64,000 bases of DNA from Schistosoma haematobium (Eukaryota > Platyhelminthes > Trematoda > Strigeidida > Schistosomatidae): positions 558,001 through 622,000 of the forward strand of contig NC_067196.1 of assembly GCF_000699445.3 (NCBI RefSeq), given 5' to 3'. Position numbers and translations under genes: made by a program. The notes under the pieces are model-generated. The model was given only the letters and a program-made list of their open reading frames with translations, was not told where the DNA came from and did not search any database. This document shows, piece after piece, positions 1-13,725 of the stretch (positions within the stretch are counted from its first letter, which is position 1; every line of letters starts with the position of its first letter).

Positions 1-1044
1 TATGATAAAACAGGTATCTTTTGTTTTCGAAACTTCTTCATTGTCCATCATCTGAACATGATCAATTTCTTGAAAACGTTCCCTAATATCCCATCAGATT
101 TCTGTCATAATAAATTTTGAAATTATTTATACCATTAATGATGGGTAATTTTGTTGCTCAAAGTCGTTTGAATGTTTTGTAGTCAGCAATTATGTTTCAG
201 ACAGTAGTTTCTTTTACGGTTGTACATGTTCCTGTATAACAATTGTGATGGTCCATGCAAAATCGTTTCTGATGTATTTACAGTCACAAAGTTAACTAAT
301 AAAAAGCCCAGTTCACATCAACACTAAAGGGTTTACGAAATTCCTCAACTTCTTATGATGAACTAATACATTGTAGAGTTTGAGAAGAACTTTAAGCAAT
401 TGCATGAGCAGTACACACATTTAATTATTGTCAAATTTTGGACGGAATATTTTTGACTTTGTCTATCTGTATTTTCATGTGTTGACTGACTTCAACGCTG
501 TCTTTTCAGCATCATAGAATGACAGCGGGATGGTTGTGCATCGGGAAATAAACTGATGACAGAAAATGTTCTGTCTGTCAGTTAAATCGATCTTTCTTTA
601 TTGTCACTTTATAAAATCTAATAGTAGGAAATGTTACACCAGCTACCAAATATACATGATAAACATGAATTCCTACCTTTACATTCCTGATTAAGTCTGA
701 CTGTTGGTGTCTGCCTTACGATTCGTTTTTCAGTTTAAACCGTATCTGTTCTAATAATTCAACTTATTGAAATGACTGAATGTTTGTAATCTACTTTGTG
801 AAACAACCCTGTGAATGGATTCTAAAATACTGAATAATAACCGGCTAAGTATATGAACATGATAATAAGTGAAAAGTTTGAATTAATCATTCAGGAAGAT
901 AAAATAAAAATCACTGTCACAAAATGGTTGGTGATTTGTGTACTTTTTGTGATTCCTGTTTAACTGTTAATTGAAAGAGTAAGTGTAGAGTTGTATAGTA
1001 GATGTAATCAAATTGACATTATAGATTGATAATCAATACAGAAC

Positions 1045-1195
1045 TATAGAAGGGATGGATAGTGGCTGGCAGTGGAATTTGGGACTTGACATCTGAATGT
1101 GCCTGTATCCCAGAGTTCATGTTTACTCCGGTTCAAACGCCATCGCGTTATCCACTTAGCTACTGAGTACTGATAGCCATATTCTCCAGCATTGT
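1045..1195 (-). repeat. Sm-alpha-like SINE remnant
   Basis: The 3' block of the SINE family seen throughout the window (GATGGATAGTGGCTGGCAG read on plus) is followed by the family's tRNA-like part, including a match to 'gccatcgcgttatccac'. The hammerhead core is deleted. The same deletion is present in the mirrored copy at 13565-13725. Confidence 0.7.
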
Positions 1196-2967
1196 TGTAA
1201 AGTTTAGATTTATATGGTGTTGTTTACGTGTATTTTATGATTGTAATTTAGGATCGCAATTGATCGGTCTCTTGTTTCGTCTAAAATCATCCATCTGACG
1301 AGTGTTAAATAAGACGAATTTACAGAATTATAGAAGGTGTCTACAATATGAATTTTTAATTGAGCATGAGACTGAGATCGAGTATGGGATAGTTAACCAT
1401 CTTCGATATTGGATGATAGTCGCTTTTTGAAATGATTATAGTTTACATTTTAAAAATTACGTTATTCAGATTCATCAAAGTTATTCAATAGTGTTGTGAA
1501 ATCCTCCATCTTGTAGATGATCATAAATGTGAAATGCTGATAACATATGATAGTTTAGTCATAGAGGTTTTGTGCTCCTAGATTTTTTCAACCCAAACGA
1601 CTACCCATGATATTACAACATTACTGTTCACACAGAAATGCAGTGATAGCTAACATGGGAATAAGTTGGAAGAAAACTAAGAACTAAACGATTACCCACA
1701 GTCACTAGTTGCTAATCTGAGCCATATCTACAATTGTACGCTTCCTTGGTATGATTTACTGTTTGAAAGCTTTAAGTAACTGCACATAAAAACAGACGGC
1801 TTTGATGCACTTGCCAGTATTCTCTATTTTGCATCAACGCTTTTGTATCTCACTAGGGTAAAGTGGGTTTTCCAATTTTTCTTTCTATTTCAAAACTAGT
1901 TTCTTTCTGTGAACTTGATTCAGATGAGGTACAAACATATTTCCAGAGTATCTTGGAAGTCGTTTGAATGAAGCAGCTCGCATACTGATATTGTGCAATG
2001 ATGTCAAAGGTCCTTAACTCTTGAATTAAATTAACTATTGGCTGTGATCGAAAGATTTGAAAATTTGTTTATTCCTAACGAGTGAGAAGGAAATGTTATC
2101 AAATAGATCCACTATTTCTTCCATTTGAGGTATATGCTTTTAACATTTGTATATGAGTATTATTGATAGACAGAGGATATTGATGCTTAACAATCACAAT
2201 GCTACAAGCATACGTTGCTCCCACTGGACATGAGATAACTGCGCTGTATACTCAATTAATCACGTTCTGATCACTTCATGTCTTCCCAATATATTATGCA
2301 TATTTTAAGTGTGTAGATGTTCGGAATTGAGATCATACCAACCATCATTTTCAACCTCGAACTACGCACATAAACTATTTATGAGCAGTTGAGGATAAAC
2401 TGCCAAATATAATGAATTCATTGTATTCTGCTACATTATTTGTTCTTGCTTTGTTAGAATTCAAAACGGGGATGGTTTCTATAAATCTGTAAACATTGTC
2501 AAATGGAAATATCTATCTGAAACTGTCCCAATATTTCATTTAGATAAAATAATGAACAATAGCTGGTTATTCATTAATAGCATTGGTGCAACATGTGACT
2601 GACAGTATTCCATAAGTGCTCAATTACTAGACATTCAGGACCTCCATAAGTATGTTTTGACCGATAAATACGAACATCTCTGTCCCATAGACGTCAGTTG
2701 TGGTTCTAGTAACGTGGTAGTTAGTTCTCGTTGTGCAAACCTGAGTAATATGAGTTTGGATCACATAGGGAGTATTAAAATCTTCAGAAGTGAGGGTAAA
2801 GTTCACTGATTTCACGATTTTCTGCCTGCAGACTACAGACACCTGACATTGTCAAACAAAAACTAAATATCTCCCCAATATCATCAGCCTTATATACGAA
2901 TCCAGAATGATCGAGACAAACGTAGCTCACAGGCTATTTATATATTCATCTACGAATGCTTCCTTAA

Positions 2968-3122
2968 GGAGAAATTTATTTCGAATCTGTTGCACAATTA
3001 AGACAAATTTCAATACCAAATGATATTTTGAAATGTATTCCATCTCCAGTAAAATCTTATCGCTTTCACCTAATGTTGATTCCATATTTCAAGCAAAGTT
3101 CAACACATATACTCAATTAGTC
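2968..3122 (+). pseudogene. Exon-like frame of a multicopy unit (copy A)
   Basis: A frame reading GEIYFESVAQ, then ILKCIPSPVKS, and ending in TAG at about 3120. The same frame is kept in copy B (8150-8405, minus) and copy C (59786-59941, plus), with the shared pattern ISKCI--PVKSD--------NFN-HSTQT. The three copies are well diverged at DNA level yet keep this frame open, which suggests a former or present exon. The sequence before it (cttccttaag) is a weak acceptor compared with the one in copy B. I do not recognise the family. A mirrored copy lies at about 11643-11797 (minus). Confidence 0.4.
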
Positions 3123-5324
3123 AACAATCGAATGTGATTATCCTGAATATTGCATATAGGTACTTATTTGATCTGTTACAGTGATTGATATAAAATGATA
3201 CACAGAACGTCATGTGGATTATGTGATCATGATGATTGATCACAGTCTCATAGTCAATAAAATTGGGATGCACTAACTAATCGTTTCTAAAAACCATCCA
3301 CATTCATAATCATAATAGTTCCGTAGATTGTTAAACTTCGGACATGTAAACTAAATGATTCTATAAGAAAACGATGGCGTATAGTTCCAGTGTTTATTCA
3401 TAGCTGGAACGATACATTCTGTAATCTGAAGGATAATTCACTTGTTTTCATTTCATTTCTTATTTAGAAAAGTAGTATTTATGAAATGAAATGAAAAACA
3501 AAATTCCTCCAACTTTGTTCCGTGTACTCAGGTGATTGTCAGTCATATGAAAGCATCATTAGTGAGCGACATTCCTTAATTTATATCAGGCTCATTATAC
3601 AAAAGAATAAACCATATTGTTGAATTATTTAGATAGAATATGATGATCAACAACAAGAAAGTACAAATCATTGACATTTCTACAAACAACAACTAAGGTA
3701 AACAGACTGAGGTCACTTTAAAATCACACTCTCACATAGTGTACACTATTATTATCATCATCATTTGTGTTAACGTTGAGAAAAATGTTTCTAATGTGAA
3801 AACGCATATTAGATTAGAAGAATACAACTGGTAGATGTGATGATTGCATATGATATTGAAATACCTATTCCTGACTGAATCGTCAAGTAACAGTATTCCA
3901 TGTAAACAGATTTGAGAGGAAGAAAGAAACAAATATCGTGTTCAAATACGGTACATGGAGAATAACATGTTCTTTTTGGCCGATGTTATTTTCTAGTTCA
4001 CTTCAACCATACTTTCCATCTGTAAATCACATTATGATATCGACGTCATTAGAAATGTAAAAACTGAATATCCAGTTGATTTGAATGGAGTTGACGAAAT
4101 ACAAGCAAATGATGACGAATGCTTTCTTCCTGACAATATCGATATGTGGAGCTTTACAATCGCATTTATGGGTGATTTATTAAGCATGTAGTAATCTGTT
4201 GTGAAACAGAGGAGTTCTACAAAATTAGCAAAGATATTCAAACACATTCAGCAGAGCGTCAATCTTAAGGAACTGATTTTGCGTATCTAAATATATATTG
4301 AGTCGAAATGATCAATAATCTTCTAGTATATCAAACAACAAGCTACAGATAGAAGCGTTGTATCCAGCACTTTGTTTCTAAAGGAAATTGTATACAACTG
4401 TAACTGCTCACAACTTCATTTGAATCGCAAATGCCTATTAACCTTTATTGCTGAGAAATAATAACCCATTAATTTGATAAATATATTACCATACATGTTT
4501 GTTTGATTCATTGTAGTCGACGAATGCACCCAAGTCAGTGCAAAATAGGTGAAGGAAGCTGTACTCGTTTCTTCGTTTTTCATTTAATCTCCAAGGGATC
4601 TGTAAATAGAATATTAGGCCAGTCAGAACGTAAGAAATTCTATTCACTCAGTGGAGAATGATAATAATGATGTATGTTATTTTGGTTGTTTTTCATTTGT
4701 AACTCAACTATACAGTTTCATTATCACTGTGTAAACCAACATGGTGAGACGACAGATGGGGAAATACAAAGTCTGCACTATTCATATTCACCCAAACGGC
4801 ATTTTAATTCCATGTCCAAATGTTAACGTAGTTCACAATTTGAAGGGATTGAATACTCAGCATACTGAAAACTCACTGTGGTTATAAAATATCGTAAGTA
4901 TTTAATTCAAATTCAATTGTTCTGTAAGCTGTAGGTTGATTGAATAATTGTGAAGGTATGATTGACGATGGATAGTGAATGTCAGGTTTATTGAGGCAAC
5001 TGAATTGAATGTCTTCTTACGAGTCCAGTTCATTGAGTAACTCACTCATGGAATCTTTCGTAAGTACATTCCTACTGAAGTATTTATATACATCAAATTA
5101 TAATGATGATTGTTCAAGTCTCACAGCCTGAACGAAATCATGTAGTCAAATTCATGCTCACAGACTCCAATTAGTTAAACTTCGATCAAATAGTTTAATT
5201 GTGTTACATTTGCGTGATTGGATTGGTCTATTAATACCTCATTGTTTCTAGTGATTGTTATCAATCTCTTTTGTTAACGTTCCTGATAATAAGTTTTACT
5301 ATACTCTACTAGCCCATTGGTTTG

Positions 5325-5405
5325 AATTATTTACATGTATGTATTGCTGATGAGTCTCAAATAGGACGAAACACACGTTCTCAATTCCACTGCTAGTTAC
5401 CATCC
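5325..5405 (+). repeat. SINE fragment with near-complete hammerhead core
   Basis: CTGATGA at about 5352 and GAAAC after the AGGAC stem II strand are both intact, and the fragment ends in the family block ATTCCACTGCTAG. The cleavage triplet has changed (family GTC, here GTT) and stem I does not pair in the usual register, so cleavage is doubtful. No tRNA-like 5' part is visible. Confidence 0.6.
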
Positions 5406-7399
5406 AACACAACACTTTTATCAAAAATAAGAATAAAAGTAAAAGTTAAATGAAGTTAAACAAGAATGTTTGATGAAATTTAAGTGGCATACTTAGTGAA
5501 GATCGTTGACTGGTGTTAGTAGGAATTATTGAGTTTCTTAGTTTGCACCATGAACTGACTTCACTTACTCAATTTATGAATAGCAGGATGCATTGCATAG
5601 CTGTTTTGTTTGAATATGAGACTGTGTGTGAGCGCTCAACCACTACCTCACCACCTAAAGCCAGCACTTAATCAATCACTCAGCAGGATTTAAATGATGC
5701 ACGTTTTTAAATTTGATAACTTACAAAGTCCTTCATGTAACTGTCTCACTCAAAATTCTTAAACTCTGAAGATCAAGACACCTCATCCGAACACTGGAGT
5801 TTATCATGGATGCGATCACTGGTGAACACATAAAATCGAAATGTCATGGGTTCGGTCTTATACTTATTCAATCGTTCATTGATTCTAATAGGTATTAAAC
5901 TAGAATAAAACCTTTATCTACAATGTGATAAATTTCTGCTACATATACCCTAATGGAATTAATTATTGCATAAAAAGGGGGAACAATTATGGTGCAAACA
6001 GAAAGCGAGTAATAGTTCTGTGAAACGTCTTTACAGATATTTCAACGGACCACTGTTGACAATCAGTATTTCAGTTGATGTTAACACAATTTTAAAAATA
6101 AATAGAGACACGCTCAACGACATTTCACCACAGTGTTGACTAGTATCATAGTTATCGAGGAAATACAAGCTAATATGTCCAAACATTCGTTAAGAATCAA
6201 TAAACAAACCTGCCTCAACAACATTGCTCTCCTGTGTCTTGATCATTCACAAACAATTCAATGACTTCTGTCAGCACATTACAATTAGTCTCTCATTCCA
6301 AGCCTTTCCACTCAGTCGTTCCACCCTTCTCCTTCTACCGTGCATTCCACTACTGATAAGTGTTCTATTCTACTTATGTCTGTAGACTCAGGTAGCATAC
6401 ATCACAATGGAGGCTTTAATTGTTATTTTATCGAGACTGGAAGCTCCATTACTATTACTCTACCATTGTGAAATATACTTCATGAAATAGAAGATGTGAG
6501 TAGACGTCGAGCAATTGATAATGGGTAAGAATTAAGTTATGGGACGGGTACTAAGTGCAAATGGCAAGTCAATAGGTGTGTCATCGAATTTTTAATGATT
6601 GTGATATTTTAGAAGTGTATTACTGGTTACTATAGAGGACGGTAAGTCAATCGAAAGGGTTGAAAAGACATTGACGTGTTTTCGACAATTCAAATTAGTG
6701 AATCGTGATGTTACTCACATTTGTGAGTGCAAACGTACTAATTAAATCATACAATAGTTGTAACGCACGTGATATGAATCAATAACTTACTGAATAATAG
6801 TCCGAAAAGTGGTTAATGTTGTGAACCAGAAAAGATATAGGATTAGGAGTAATAGTTGGTAATGGATTGCAACCACTCAAGTGAATATTTAACCAGTTAG
6901 TTTTTCATTATTACTTTGATGTATCCAATCGTTACAGTGAAACAATTCAGGAATCATGATTCCTGTTTTTTATTGTCTTCTTGTTTGACAGTATTCAGTA
7001 TGTATGTGATCGAATAGTTGTGGACTTTCTTTCGATCTTAATATAACTACTAGTGGAATCCAAGATATGTTTGCTTCATTTCAGGAATCGGTCAGTTGGA
7101 TGCACTCACATCTCAATTGTGATGTTAGTCTTGAAATTCGAATACAATACATATCGCTTAAAAAGACAACAAATTTCATGTTAATTTACTGAGTCTGAAA
7201 TGCTACTAACATACCCACTGAGAGTAAAATAATGTGTAGGTTTCTGTTTGTCAATTTTAGGAACTGAGAATGGTGAGCCTCTTTTGGTGAAGTTTTAATC
7301 TCTGAGTTGAATACATTACCAAGGGAGCCTTCATAGTCCTTCTGAACAAATTAATTAGGACAAACAGTGAGATTATAATGGACGACATTTGAGTGACGC

Positions 7400-7640
7400 G
7401 AAACTGACCCTGATGATGTCCCCTAATAGCTAGGACCAGATTGGTGTTATAAAATAGTGTGAGGAATCAGAATTAGGATTCATAGTTGATGGTTAAGTTT
7501 CGGAATTACGTTGAGGGTTTTTCGTCATGAAATGACATTAGCTACATTGCGAAAACTCTATTTGGCCGAGTGTATGAGTAAATTTCGTGGCAAAATTCGA
7601 GACTCGTTACCCTATACGTGACTATTTCGTCTATAAATTA
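7400..7640 (+). repeat. Dispersed repeat, three copies in window
   Basis: The blocks 'gggtttttcgtcatgaaa' and 'actctatttggcc' recur in diverged form at 51690-51850 (plus) and reversed at 44050-44200 (the two arms of inverted repeat 3). The family is not recognised; it has no convincing open frame. Confidence 0.5.
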
Positions 7641-8149
7641 ATGTCTCGTCCGACATACTTACTGTAGAAATTAGATATTCAAATTTCTGTACGTATGACT
7701 GACTACTTGTCCAGTCAACCCTCACCTTGATTATTTAATGCTAAACTTTAACCTGTCATTGCTCACGAATGTATACTGTTTGCCTCTCTGTTTGAATTGA
7801 TTCTTGGTCCTACTATTTGTCAATGGTTTATCTCACTAGTCGGCAAATTCAATCGATTAACATGTGTTTATAGAGTAGTGATTGAGCTGAGTGCCAAGCT
7901 TCGAAATATTCTTTGATGCTCTTAGTAGTCGCCATGTTCAGTGTTTTACCATATTCCTAGTCCAATTTAAGTCCTCAATGATCTAAGTGCATTGATCTAA
8001 GCGAAGATACGGTGTAGGGTTTGAAAGCTAGTTTACGTAGATACAGATGACGATGAAGAGAACATTCACACTGTCTGACATACTATTCTGCTAGTATGAG
8101 ACAGTATATTTCACTGATGTCATTTGGCTTTTTTTCTTTTCTCAGTTTA

Positions 8150-8405
8150 TCATTTCAATGAATATTCAACGTAAACATACATTTGGTCAATACTCAACTG
8201 TAAATACGGAATATTGGACAACAGTTTCATAGTCAGTACACGCTTGACAATTGACCAAATGTACGTTTGTGTTGAATGTTCATTGAAGTTCAGTATCATC
8301 GTTAGGCGGAAGCAATCAGATTTAACAGGAGTTAGAATACATTTTGAAGTATCTGTTAGCATGGAAATTCGTCTCGATTGTGCAACAGAACTGAAATGAA
8401 TTTCT
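8150..8405 (-). pseudogene. Exon-like frame, copy B, with AG acceptor
   Basis: Read on minus, the sequence CTAGCAG at 8411-8406 could serve as a splice acceptor. From 8405 an open frame begins EIHFSSVAQSRRIS, passes through TSKCILTPVKSD and NFNEHSTQTYIW, and runs to a stop at 8150. It corresponds to copies A and C. The last third overlaps one arm of a small inverted repeat (8157-8287), so the end of the original exon is probably near 8240. Likely part of a gene family or its relic; no known domain was recognised. A first exon was not found. Confidence 0.38.
8157..8287. repeat. Short hairpin-forming inverted repeat
   Basis: Arms of about 35 bases at 8157-8191 and 8253-8287 with a loop of about 60 bases; only a few mismatches. 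Each arm includes ACATTTGGTCAAT or its complement. It could fold as a cruciform or RNA hairpin. It lies inside the spacer of inverted repeat 1. Confidence 0.75.
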
Positions 8406-8699
8406 CTGCTAGGAAGCGTTCGTAGATCAATTAATAAAAACCCCGCTAGCTATAGCTGCCTCAACAACTTTGAATTCATATATTTAATTGATGTTATTCG
8501 GGAGATATTTTGATTGAGGCAGTGTACGTTTAGTGTTATAGTGTGTCAGTAGAAAACTGTGAAGCTAAATTTCATGATGGTTGGTACAAATCAGAAAAGC
8601 GTATCTTCACTTCTGTGATCCGAACATAAATCTTTCAGCAATGCAGAGCAAGAATTGACTACTTCATTACTTGAACAACAACTGATGTCTTGACGGACA

Positions 8700-9090
8700 G
8701 GGATATTCATATTTATTAACAAAAGCACTGTTGTTATTTTTACTATGGTTAATATTATTACTATCAATATTAACTGGACTAACCCAATCAAGTGTTTCAA
8801 CTATGCTTTAAATGAGCATCAGTCGTTTGATTTGCATACTACAATGACCTACACAGATGTACGTAATCAGCTAACTAAAAGAAGGATAGATTAGGGCAAC
8901 TTACATTCATGTGTTGTTACAGTATCCGACAGTCACAGCCACTGTTCGATTTGATCATGAAGAAATGTTATTTTCTGTCTTATGGTGTGATGTCGTCTGT
9001 TTGGCTTGTAAATAAAACAGGTATGTTTCAAATGAATGATTCGCATACTGGAAGCTGGTTTAGGTGTTCTGAACATACTACAACAACTGT
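8700..9090 (+). repeat. Diverged LTR-like remnant
   Basis: The stretch starting TCACAGCCACTGTTCGAT (8933) and continuing to GGAAGCTGGTTTAGGTGTTC matches, in the same order, the LTR-like element at 44882-45296 read on minus. It explains the 72-codon open frame at 8909-9127, which I therefore do not call a gene. The 5' boundary is uncertain. Confidence 0.5.
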
Positions 9091-9887
9091 CACTGATAAA
9101 AACGCTTACATTCAGCTATTCAAGTAGGCTGTACTGATAGCATTAATAAGATCAGTGTAATAGAATATAAAGCTTTCTGTGCTGACCTGTTAATAACTCG
9201 GTACAAACAGAAAGTGATAAGAAGTTAACATAAAACTGCTGATGAAGATTACTGTACATAAATAATATTAATCAGATTACGTTGCGCAAAGTTTATTCAA
9301 ATCTGAAAGGAAGAAGAAATTTTAGTATAAGGAGTAGCCTGTGGTGAAATGGAGGTGTTTTAAAAGAAATTACTAATTATCATCAACCTTGATGGTGTGG
9401 AGCACAATGGAAATGAACCACAAGCCTGAATCAGTCAATTCTCGATATATTGATAGCTTATGAAATATATTTTGAACCTCTACACTTCTGCAGTTTGATT
9501 TCACTAAGTAGGCACGATCTATAATAGAAGGTGTTACTGGTTAAAACGTTGTCAAACTCTAACCACCTGTGTCAACATCATCGTTCTGCAGACAGTGTCA
9601 TTTGTATAATGATAATGACTTACAAAACAATGATTGAACTGAAATCAAGTTAGAATGCAATTGACCCGATTTCCATATGTGTTCAGCTATGTCGGCGTGA
9701 TTTACAGTTGTACCAGTTTCAATTTATAAAAGTGAAACCATTCTATTTGAACGCACCAGAGCAAACTGAACTGACTAGAACTCGTTGTATGAAACTGGGA
9801 AGAAATAAAGAATATTCTAATGGGCACTGTTTCCGATTTGTAATCAGGTAATCATATTGATAAGATAAAGAAAAGAGCAGGTGTAAG

Positions 9888-10142
9888 GTGTCTAACTGTA
9901 AACAATGTAATAATCAAACGAATGATGCTCATGAAATGGATGTCAAGAAAATACAATCTACTTACTTGAATTCACGCGATGTCCAGTCAATGTGGAATCA
10001 CGAAAACGTTCCACCATACGTGTATTGGGGAATAGACTGCATCCTTAAATCTCTGAATCACAGAACGATCTTAGGCATAACAACACCGAAAACACCCAAG
10101 CACTGGTTGGACGTTTCATTCTTGTATACAACTGCTCAGTAG
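9888..10142 (+). CDS. Unrecognised 84-codon open frame
   Basis: An open frame with a Cys pair near the start (SNCKQC), rich in polar residues, ending YTTAQ. The first codon is GTG, so if it is coding, either the true start lies elsewhere or this is an internal exon. It sits just outside the right arm of inverted repeat 1, with a TATA-like 'gactataaaaatagcgc' starting about 15 bases after its stop. No homology recognised. It could equally be chance or repeat-derived. Confidence 0.2.
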   Translation: MSNCKQCNNQTNDAHEMDVKKIQSTYLNSRDVQSMWNHENVPPYVYWGIDCILKSLNHRTILGITTPKTPKHWLDVSFLYTTAQ

Positions 10143-11642
10143 CACACATATACGACTATAAAAATAGCGCTACGACGTACGAGCTTCTCTTCAGTCAAGT
10201 GCTACAGCTTCCTTCACATATTTTGCACTGACTTGGGTGCATTCGTCGACTACAATGAATCAAACAAACATGTATGGTAATATATTTATCAAATTAATGG
10301 GTTATTATTTCTCAGCAATAAAGGTTAATAGGCATTTGCGATTCAAATGAAGTTGTGAGCAGTTACAGTTGTATACAATTTCCTTTAGAAACAAAGTGCT
10401 GGATACAACGCTTCTATCTGTAGCTTGTTGTTTGATATACTGGAAGATTATTGATCATTTCGACTCAATATATATTTAGATACGCAAAATCAGTTCCTTA
10501 AGATTGACGCCCTGCTGAATGTGTTTGAATATCTTTGCTAATTTTGTAGAACTCCTCTGTTTCAGAACAGACTACTACATGCTTAATAAATCACCCATAA
10601 ATGCGATTGTAAAGCCCACAAATCGATATTGTCAAGAAGAAAGCATTCGTCATCATTTGTTAGTATTTCGTCAACTCCATTCAAATCAACTGGATATTCA
10701 GTTTTGACATTTTTAATCACCTCGAGATCATTATGTGATTTACAGATGGAAAGTATGGTTGAAGTGATCTAGAAGATAACATCGGCCAAAAAGAACATGT
10801 TATTCTCCATGTACCGTATTTGAACACGATATATGTTTCTTTCTTCCTCTCATATCTGTTCACATAGAATACTGTTACTTGACGATTCAGTCAGGAATAG
10901 TCATTTTAATATCACATAGAATCATCACATCTACTAGTTCTATTCTTCTAATCTAATATGCGTTTTCACATTAGAAACATATTTCTCAACGTTAACACAA
11001 ATGATGATGATAATAATAGTGTACACTATGTGAGAGTGTGATTTTAAAGTAACCTCAGTCTGTTGACCTTAGTTGTTGTTTGTAGAAATGTCAATGATTT
11101 GTACTTTCTTGTTGTTGATCATCATATTCTATCTAAATAATTCAACAATATGGTTTATTCTTTTGTATAATGAGCCTGATATAAATTAAGGAATGTTGCT
11201 CACTAATGATGCTTTCATATGACTGACAATCACCTGAGTACACGGAACAAAGTTGGAGGAATTTTGTTTTTCATTTCATTTCATAAATACTACTTTTCTA
11301 AATAAGAAATGAAATGAAAACAAGTGAATTATCCTTCAGATTACAGAATGTATCGTTCCAGCTATGAATAAACACTGGAACTATACGCCATCGTTTTCTT
11401 ATAGAATCATTTAGTTTACATGTCCGAAGTTTAACAATCTACGGAACTATTATGATTATGAATGTGGATGGTTTTTAGAAACGATTAGTTAGTGCATCCC
11501 AATTTTATTGACTATGAGACTGTGATCAATCATCATGATCACATAATCCACATGACGTTCTGTGTATCATTTTATATCAATCACTGTAACAGATCAAATA
11601 AGTACCTATATGCAATATTCAGGATAATCACATTCGATTGTT

Positions 11643-11797
11643 GACTAATTGAGTATATGTGTTGAACTTTGCTTGAAATATGGAATCAACATTAGGTGAA
11701 AGCGATAAGATTTTACTGGAGATGGAATACATTTCAAAATATCATTTGGTATTGAAATTTGTCTTAATTGTGCAACAGATTCGAAATAAATTTCTCC
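11643..11797 (-). pseudogene. Exon-like frame, mirror of copy A
   Basis: Right-arm mirror of the frame at 2968-3122; sequence and frame are nearly the same. See that entry for the comparison with copies B and C. The function is unknown. Confidence 0.38.
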
Positions 11798-13564
11798 TTA
11801 AGGAAGCATTCGTAGATGAATATATAAATAGCCTGTGAGCTACGTTTGTCTCGATCATTCTGGATTCGTATATAAGGCTGATGATATTGGGGAGATATTT
11901 AGTTTTTGTTTGACAATGTCAGGTGTCTGTAGTCTGCAGGCAGAAAATCGTGAAATCAGTGAACTTTACCCTCACTTCTGAAGATTTTAATACTCCCTAT
12001 GTGATCCAAACTCATATTACTCAGGTTTGCACAACGAGAACTAACTACCACGTTACTAGAACCACAACTGACGTCTATGGGACAGAGATGTTCGTATTTA
12101 TCGGTCAAAACATACTTATGGAGGTCCTGAATGTCTAGTAATTGAGCACTTATGGAATACTGTCAGTCACATGTTGCACCAATGCTATTAATGAATAACC
12201 AGCTATTGTTCATTATTTTATCTAAATGAAATATTGGGACAGTTTCAGATAGATATTTCCATTTGACAATGTTTACAGATTTATAGAAACCATCCCCGTT
12301 TTGAATTCTAACAAAGCAAGAACAAATAATGTAGCAGAATACAATGAATTCATTATATTTGGCAGTTTATCCTCAACTGCTCATAAATAGTTTATGTGCG
12401 TAGTTCGAGGTTGAAAATGATGGTTGGTATGATCTCAATTCCGAACATCTACACACTTAAAATATGCATAATATATTGGGAAGACATGAAGTGATCAGAA
12501 CGTGATTAATTGAGTATACAGCGCAGTTATCTCATGTCCAGTGGGAGCAACGTATGCTTGTAGCATTGTGATTGTTAAGCATCAATATCCTCTGTCTATC
12601 AATAATACTCATATACAAATGTTAAAAGCATATACCTCAAATGGAAGAAATAGTGGATCTATTTGATGACATTTCCTTTTCACTCGTTAGGAATAAACAA
12701 ATTTTCAAATCTTTCGATCACAGCCAATAGTTAATTTAATTCAAGAGTTAAGGACCTTTGACATCATTGCACAATATCAGTATGCGAGCTGCTTCATTCA
12801 AACGACTTCCAAGATACTCTGGAAATATGTTTGTACCTCATCTGAATCAAGTTCACAGAAAGAAACTAGTTTTGAAATAGAAAAAAAAATTGGAAAACCC
12901 ACTTTACCCTAGTGAGATACAAAAGCGTTGATGCAAAATAGAGAATACTGGCAAGTGCATCAAAGCCGTCTGTTTTTATGTGCAGTTACTTAAAGCTTTC
13001 AAACAGTAAATCATACCAAGGAAGCGTACAATTGTAGATATGGCTCAGATTAGCAACTAGTGACTGTGGGTAATCGTTTAGTTCTTAGTTTTCTTCCAAC
13101 TTATTCCCATGTTAGCTATCACTGCATTTCTGTGTGAACAGTAATGTTGTAATATCATGGGTAGTCGTTTGGGTTGAAAAATCTAGGAGCACAAAACCTC
13201 TATGACTAAACTATCATATGTTATCAGCATTTCACATTTATGATCATCTACAAGATGGAGGATTTCACAACACTATTGAATAACTTTGATGAATCTGAAT
13301 AACGTAATTTTTAAAATGTAAACTATAATCATTTCAAAAAGCGACTATCATCCAATATCGAAGATGGTTAACTATCCCATACTCGATCTCAGTCTCATGC
13401 TCAATTAAAAATTCATATTGTAGACACCTTCTATAATTCTGTAAATTCGTCTTATTTAACACTCGTCAGATGGATGATTTTAGACGAAACAAGAGACCGA
13501 TCAATTGCGATCCTAAATTACAATCATAAAATACACGTAAACAACACCATATAAATCTAAACTT

Positions 13565-13725
13565 TACAACAATGCAGGAGAATATGGCTATCAGTACTCA
13601 GTAGCTAAGTGGATAACGCGATGGCGTTTGAATCGGAGTAAATATCAGCTCTGAGATACAGGCACATTCAGATGTCAAGTCTCAAATTCCACTGCCAGCC
13701 ACTGTCCATCCTTTCTATAGTTCTA
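13565..13725 (+). repeat. Sm-alpha-like SINE remnant (mirror copy)
   Basis: Mirror image of the copy at 1045-1195, with the tRNA-like part first and the 'cactgccagccactgtcc' end last. The ribozyme core has been lost in the same way, which dates the arm duplication after this insertion and decay. Confidence 0.7.

Larger units (their letters stand above)
1..4563 (+). repeat. Large inverted repeat 1, left arm
   Basis: The reverse complement of this segment reappears at 10202-14749. Base 1 pairs with about 14749 and base 4563 with about 10202, with only small indels; by eye the match is in the nineties percent, slightly lower at the outer edge. A 71-codon open frame at 2627-2842 (minus) is identical to the one at 11923-12138 (plus). 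Since position 1 still pairs, the arm may extend beyond the window. It contains a SINE remnant (1045-1195) and an exon-like frame (2968-3122), and no other gene that I recognise. Confidence 0.93.
4564..10201. other. Spacer of inverted repeat 1
   Basis: About 5.6 kb between the two arms. It holds a partial hammerhead-type SINE (5325-5405), a dispersed repeat (7400-7640), a diverged copy of arm sequence with an exon-like frame (8150-8405), an LTR-like remnant (8700-9090) and an 84-codon open frame (9888-10142). The stretches 4564-5320, 5410-7390 and 7650-8140 show nothing I can assign. Confidence 0.7.

Noticed and set aside
2627..2842. 71-codon frame found in both arms of inverted repeat 1 (also 11923-12138)
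   Set aside because: Its identity between arms follows from the duplication, not from selection. In the diverged copy near 8540-8710 the frame is broken, so it is not supported as coding.
8909..9127. 72-codon open frame
   Set aside because: Explained by an LTR-like remnant matching 44882-45296.
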